64,000 nucleotides of DNA from Phoronis australis. Its lineage: Eukaryota > Phoronida > Phoronidae. The notes beneath the pieces are model-generated. The model saw only the letters and a list, made by a program, of their open reading frames with translations, searched no databases and was not told the origin of the DNA. The position numbers and the translations under genes are program-made. Numbering within the stretch: the stretch's first letter is position 1; every line of letters starts with the position of its first letter. The stretch lies in the NCBI GenBank assembly GCA_002633005.1, contig NMRA01000753.1, positions 102,894-166,893 of the forward strand, in the 5' to 3' direction. This document shows positions 61,501 to 64,000 of this stretch, piece after piece.

Positions 61501-63850
61501 CAGCTAGAAGCCTGTGTTCAGTTCACGAACGAAGCCACTTGCTGTTGGACTTTAATTTCTCCTTACTCAGTCTGGGCTTGCAAAGAACGGACACAGAATT
61601 TCTGTTTTATTAACTTTTGAAGTCCGGCAGCAGGTTACAGAAATTGGACAACATTGATGATTTTGATGTGAAACTTTGTTATTTGTTTGGGAATATTCCA
61701 TCATTGCAGGCAGGTGTGTCTTCAAAGGCTACACTAGGTATCTTCAAACAGGGAATATTCCGTACACATCACTCTGATTTTATAGTTGAATCACAGCCAG
61801 GGATATTCTGTCATGTCATTGATGGCAGAGTAATACCTTGACCATGTCAACTCTAAATGAAATTTTAAGAGAATGAAAGGCTTAGACCAAGAAGTTGGTG
61901 CTGTTAATGTATGTCTAAATATTTTGAACCTGAATCTACAGGCAAATAATAGTGTAAAATTCTGACCCTTATGTCTGGAAGCTGTTTATGTGTGGAGGCT
62001 GTGTGGAGGGTTCAAGTGGAGACTATGACTGGAGTCCAACAGTGAGATTTATGTGCTTGTGGCTGGTTTACTGTATTGTTCTTTGTCACCTGAAATAATC
62101 CCAACTTTTCCTTATAGGCTAAAGACCCAAAAGTTGCTGCAGATGTTTTGAGCTTGCAGCTCTATTCTGTATGTGGGATAGCATTTTGTGAAAAGGTCAA
62201 TAGACCTGTGATTGTGATTTTGTGTTGTAAGAGCATCTCGTGAATAAGTTTTGCTTGAAATTAGTGTAAAGAACTTCATATCAGAAAGTGTGTTCTTATT
62301 TTAAGTAAACAAATTTGCTGGCTTAATGAGGTGTCCCAATTAGAAAGCACAAGCTTCCAAACAGACAACCCATTTTACCATCCACATCGTTCTCCATTTT
62401 CTCCTCCAGTGTTGCCCCCCATTTTATGTTCCAAACCTCATGACGTGTCCACTCATAGCATCCAGACATAGCCCCCATAGATACTTAGTCAGCCAGCTGG
62501 AAATGGAGAACAATTTATTTCAAAATTAACTAAAATTGAATCGACTGAATTTGCTCTTGTAGCACAGTGCCCAAAGGTACAAATCAGTATGATCATTCAG
62601 TGCAACTGCACTATCTGCAAAGTAAAGGTCTATTGGTAATGTTTTAGTTTCAGACTCATTTGCTTACTCAAGCATAAGCAGGCCTACAGTTCTTACGGTA
62701 ATTTCACTGCTGGTAATTTGATATTATTTTATTTACACTTTCCCTGGAGAAATGCAATTAAGCTGCATTTGATTCCACCATATTGGCTTGCTAATAGGGA
62801 CATTGTCTTTTGGAGTGAGACTTGCTCCTACTGTGTAGTCTGTCTGGACACAGCTTTTGACTGATGGTGCCAGAAGCTCTTTGTGTAACAATCTTATCAA
62901 ATGTTTCCCAATCCCTGTGGCCATTACTGTCAAGTGAGTGATAGATGTCCTGCTGTGTCCTCTGATGCTTATGCCTGGCACTGAACCAACAACAGCTGTT
63001 TGCAACCAACTACTGAACCTTAGAAAAGTGAACACACTTGCCTGTGCCTGAATTTAATTGCATGAAGGATGGGCCCTACCTACTCATGCTGTGGTGTGCT
63101 TTACTTTGTTATGCTGATAAATCTTCAGTTTTTAGTTTTGGTGCGTGGCCTGCAGTCCACGGTTTCGTGTTAGGCATATGCAGCGCATGTGCAGACGTGT
63201 CAAAAGAAAAATGTCAAAATTTGGACAACTTCGGAACATCACATCTCAGAAATGACTGCTCTGCCTCAAACATCAACTTACCGTGCACTGGTCTACAAAA
63301 CGCTGTTTTTAAACTGCAATGAAGCTATGAAAAAGCTGATGCTATTTACCCGACAAGTCTGCCTAATAAACCAATATTTGCTATGTGACCAATGGGTGGG
63401 GCAACAAGATTGTTACGTGACATCTGTTGACCTGAAAAGTATTGAGTAATTAGCAAAAATTAGCATATTGGCTGGGGTGAAGAGGTACTTTCATAATAAG
63501 ACTTCTATGACCTTTGTAAAAAAACAAATTAAAGTTGCATAAAATAAAAACAAAATAATTTCAAAGGCATGAAACAACACATTTGAGATTTCTTGTTTAA
63601 TATTAAGTATGTATCAAACAAAACATGGTTATATTGCCATTGTTTTGCATAACGTTCGTTTTTCCTGAATCTTAATTCCTAAAACAATATGGTCACGTGT
63701 CTCGATCAATGGAAGATTGGCATAGAGTCAGACATCAGTTTGGTTTTCTACTTTCAGAAAGTTCTACTTTTACCAAGTTATTATTTTATAATTTTGTAGA
63801 TAATAGCTGAATGTGCAGACTTGTCGATAACGGTCATTAAAAACCTTAAA
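55360..63850 (+). CDS. Unrecognised multi-exon gene, helical protein, continues past window end
   Basis: Seven exons with GT-AG borders keep phase: 55360-55511, 56184-56324, 57744-57830, 58514-58695, 61375-61432, 62118-62168, 63800-63850. They encode about 240 residues rich in Leu, Ala, Glu and His: for example LEVIQASTTDRVKCWSKENL, HELQKHIAALIRNPLALG, DDLLHELLNANQGTLDSFIE, MEHQLSCLLAEELGAAVEVT, KYFIEKLTNISEEPDGL and VAADVLSLQLYS. I see no signal peptide, membrane segment or catalytic motif. The pattern fits an alpha-helical scaffold such as a HEAT/ARM-type repeat protein, but that is inference. The 5' end is unclear (perhaps from 53648 or further left) and the 3' end lies right of the window. 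Confidence 0.7.
55512..56183 (+). other. Third-gene intron, 672 bp
   Basis: A short direct repeat, CCACAGACTATCACATAA, occurs two to three times at about 55720-55775. Nothing else recognised. Confidence 0.6.
56184..56324 (+). CDS. Third gene exon 2 (visible)
   Basis: Acceptor TTTGTAG ends at 56183, donor GTATGT at 56325. It reads VYDKSKGKPYAHELQKHIAA and on to YFDGCVLKLTL, 47 codons in phase 0. Confidence 0.75.
56325..57743 (+). other. Third-gene intron with repeat block III
   Basis: It holds a CA/CACG-rich tract (about 56457-56495) and the degenerate repeat block at about 56545-57545. Confidence 0.65.
56545..57545 (+). repeat. Degenerate repeat block III (CCTAGTGGCAATTTT family, plus orientation)
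   Basis: Core strings CCCCTAGTGGCGTTTTTGCC (56868), CCCCTAATGGCAGTTTTAG (57219), ACCTTAGTGGCAAATCATTG (57360), ACCCTAGTGGCAAATCAG (57431) and ACCTTAGTGACACAATG (57511) recur. The last three lie in units of about 70-80 bp (TTTTCCATTACTTCTTGAT). Confidence 0.72.
57744..57830 (+). CDS. Third gene exon 3 (visible)
   Basis: Acceptor TATCTACAG ends at 57743, donor GTATTA at 57831. It encodes 29 residues, NLVQNPCLSDDLLHELLNAN and on to SFIE. Confidence 0.75.
57831..58513 (+). other. Third-gene intron, 683 bp
   Basis: No feature recognised beyond splice sites. Confidence 0.65.
58514..58695 (+). CDS. Third gene exon 4 (visible)
   Basis: Acceptor TGATTTCAG ends at 58513, donor GTAAGA at 58696. It encodes GCFTLNEVNMEHQLSCLLAE and on to MKSTPDKS, leaving two bases (TG). 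Confidence 0.76.
58696..61374 (+). other. Third-gene intron, 2.7 kb, with repeat block II
   Basis: Mostly the degenerate repeat block at 58905-60735, followed by a two-copy repeat of about 55 bp at about 60925-61030 (ACTCAGTGAACACTC... and ACTGAGTGGACACT..., both with TTAATACACCA). Confidence 0.65.
58905..60735 (+). repeat. Degenerate repeat block II (CCTAGTGGCAATTTT family, plus orientation), with internal 1,080 bp duplication
   Basis: It opens with CACCCACATATTTATATGTGG, a palindromic terminus shared with block I. Core copies CCTAGTGGCAATTTTAG-like occur near 59082, 59293, 59450, 59652, 59811, 59942, 60088, 60223, 60380, 60526 and 60669. About 250 bases at 59336-59585 recur almost unchanged at 60416-60665, exactly 1,080 bases later. 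The block ends near GATGCACCCC...GGTGCATTCATGGGCGCA. It looks like an amplified tandem element; no coding sequence. Confidence 0.78.
61375..61432 (+). CDS. Third gene exon 5 (visible)
   Basis: Acceptor CATTTTCAG ends at 61374, donor GTGAGT at 61433. The first base completes Cys; it then reads AEKYFIEKLTNISEEPDGL. The phase match supports it despite the 2.7 kb intron before it. Confidence 0.7.
61433..62117 (+). other. Third-gene intron, 685 bp
   Basis: No feature recognised; a 74-codon frame at 61617-61841 has no support. Confidence 0.6.
62118..62168 (+). CDS. Third gene exon 6 (visible)
   Basis: Acceptor TCCTTATAG ends at 62117, donor GTATGT at 62169. It reads AKDPKVAADVLSLQLYS, 17 codons in phase 0. 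Confidence 0.65.
62169..63799 (+). other. Third-gene intron, 1.6 kb
   Basis: Overlapping short frames on both strands (62733-63035 on -, 63038-63449 on +) have no recognised homology or splice support. Nothing else seen. Confidence 0.55.
63800..63850 (+). CDS. Third gene exon 7 (visible, 3' border uncertain)
   Basis: Acceptor AATTTTGTAG ends at 63799. It reads IIAECADLSITVIKNLK up to a possible donor GTAAAA at 63851. The frame stays open for about 30 more codons, so the exon could end later. Confidence 0.5.
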
Positions 63851-64000
63851 GTAAAATCAGAATTAGTTAAAATTACAAAGCTAACGGAAATGAAGTTCAT
63901 TGCAAGCTGTGTCTTTGTCGGCCTTGTTCAAGGAGTTTGAAAAACTTGTAATTACTGTAGTATTTTTGGTAGAACAGTAGAAGTCCAATGCAGGGGTGGA

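Noticed and set aside
62733-63035. Minus-strand 100-codon frame in the third-gene intron
   Set aside because: A second overlapping frame is also open, and neither shows a recognisable domain.

Overview
The window is eukaryotic genomic DNA. Genes are split by GT-AG introns of up to about 9.6 kb, the sequence is AT-rich, and the introns carry many tandem repeats and transposon remnants. Two isolated N bases (50590, 53459) suggest a draft assembly. The two recognisable proteins are single orthologs of the vertebrate genes INF2 and PGAP2 with clear metazoan exon structure. Together with the CR1/L2-like LINE and the repeat style, this suggests a marine invertebrate, possibly a non-vertebrate deuterostome such as a hemichordate. 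That assignment is inference only.

Layout, all genes on the + strand. (1) 1-35378 plus 3'UTR: the 3' part of an inverted formin 2 (INF2) gene. Twelve exons join in phase at every junction to give 1,939 codons and a stop: the end of the N-terminal DID armadillo region (2399-17435), the FH1 proline-rich segment (in 26039-26776), FH2 (26039-31360), then a WH2/DAD-like motif and a very long single-exon tail (31630-35378). The 5' exons lie left of the window. (2) About 39845-48810: PGAP2 (FRAG1), a multi-pass Golgi membrane protein of GPI-anchor lipid remodelling. It has four common exons and two alternative terminal exons in the same phase (47470-47612 and 48659-48810). (3) From 55360 (perhaps 53648) to beyond the right end: a gene I do not recognise. 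Its seven exons keep phase at every junction and encode helical, leucine-rich sequence.

The rest is introns, UTRs and spacers. They hold tandem arrays (periods of about 16, 31, 37, 45, 48 and 57-60 bp) and several terminal-inverted-repeat elements (28.1, 40.4, 41.3-43.0, 45.7-47.2 and 49.7-50.6 kb). They also hold a decayed minus-strand LINE (51.5-53.2 kb), tRNA-related SINE heads, and a family of degenerate repeats in three blocks: minus orientation at 22.6-24.4 kb, plus orientation at 56.5-57.5 and 58.9-60.7 kb.

The genes have no obvious common pathway: INF2 acts on actin, PGAP2 on GPI anchors in the Golgi. The most notable points are the expanded INF2 tail with a recurring basic/serine motif and the duplicated, divergent last exons of PGAP2.
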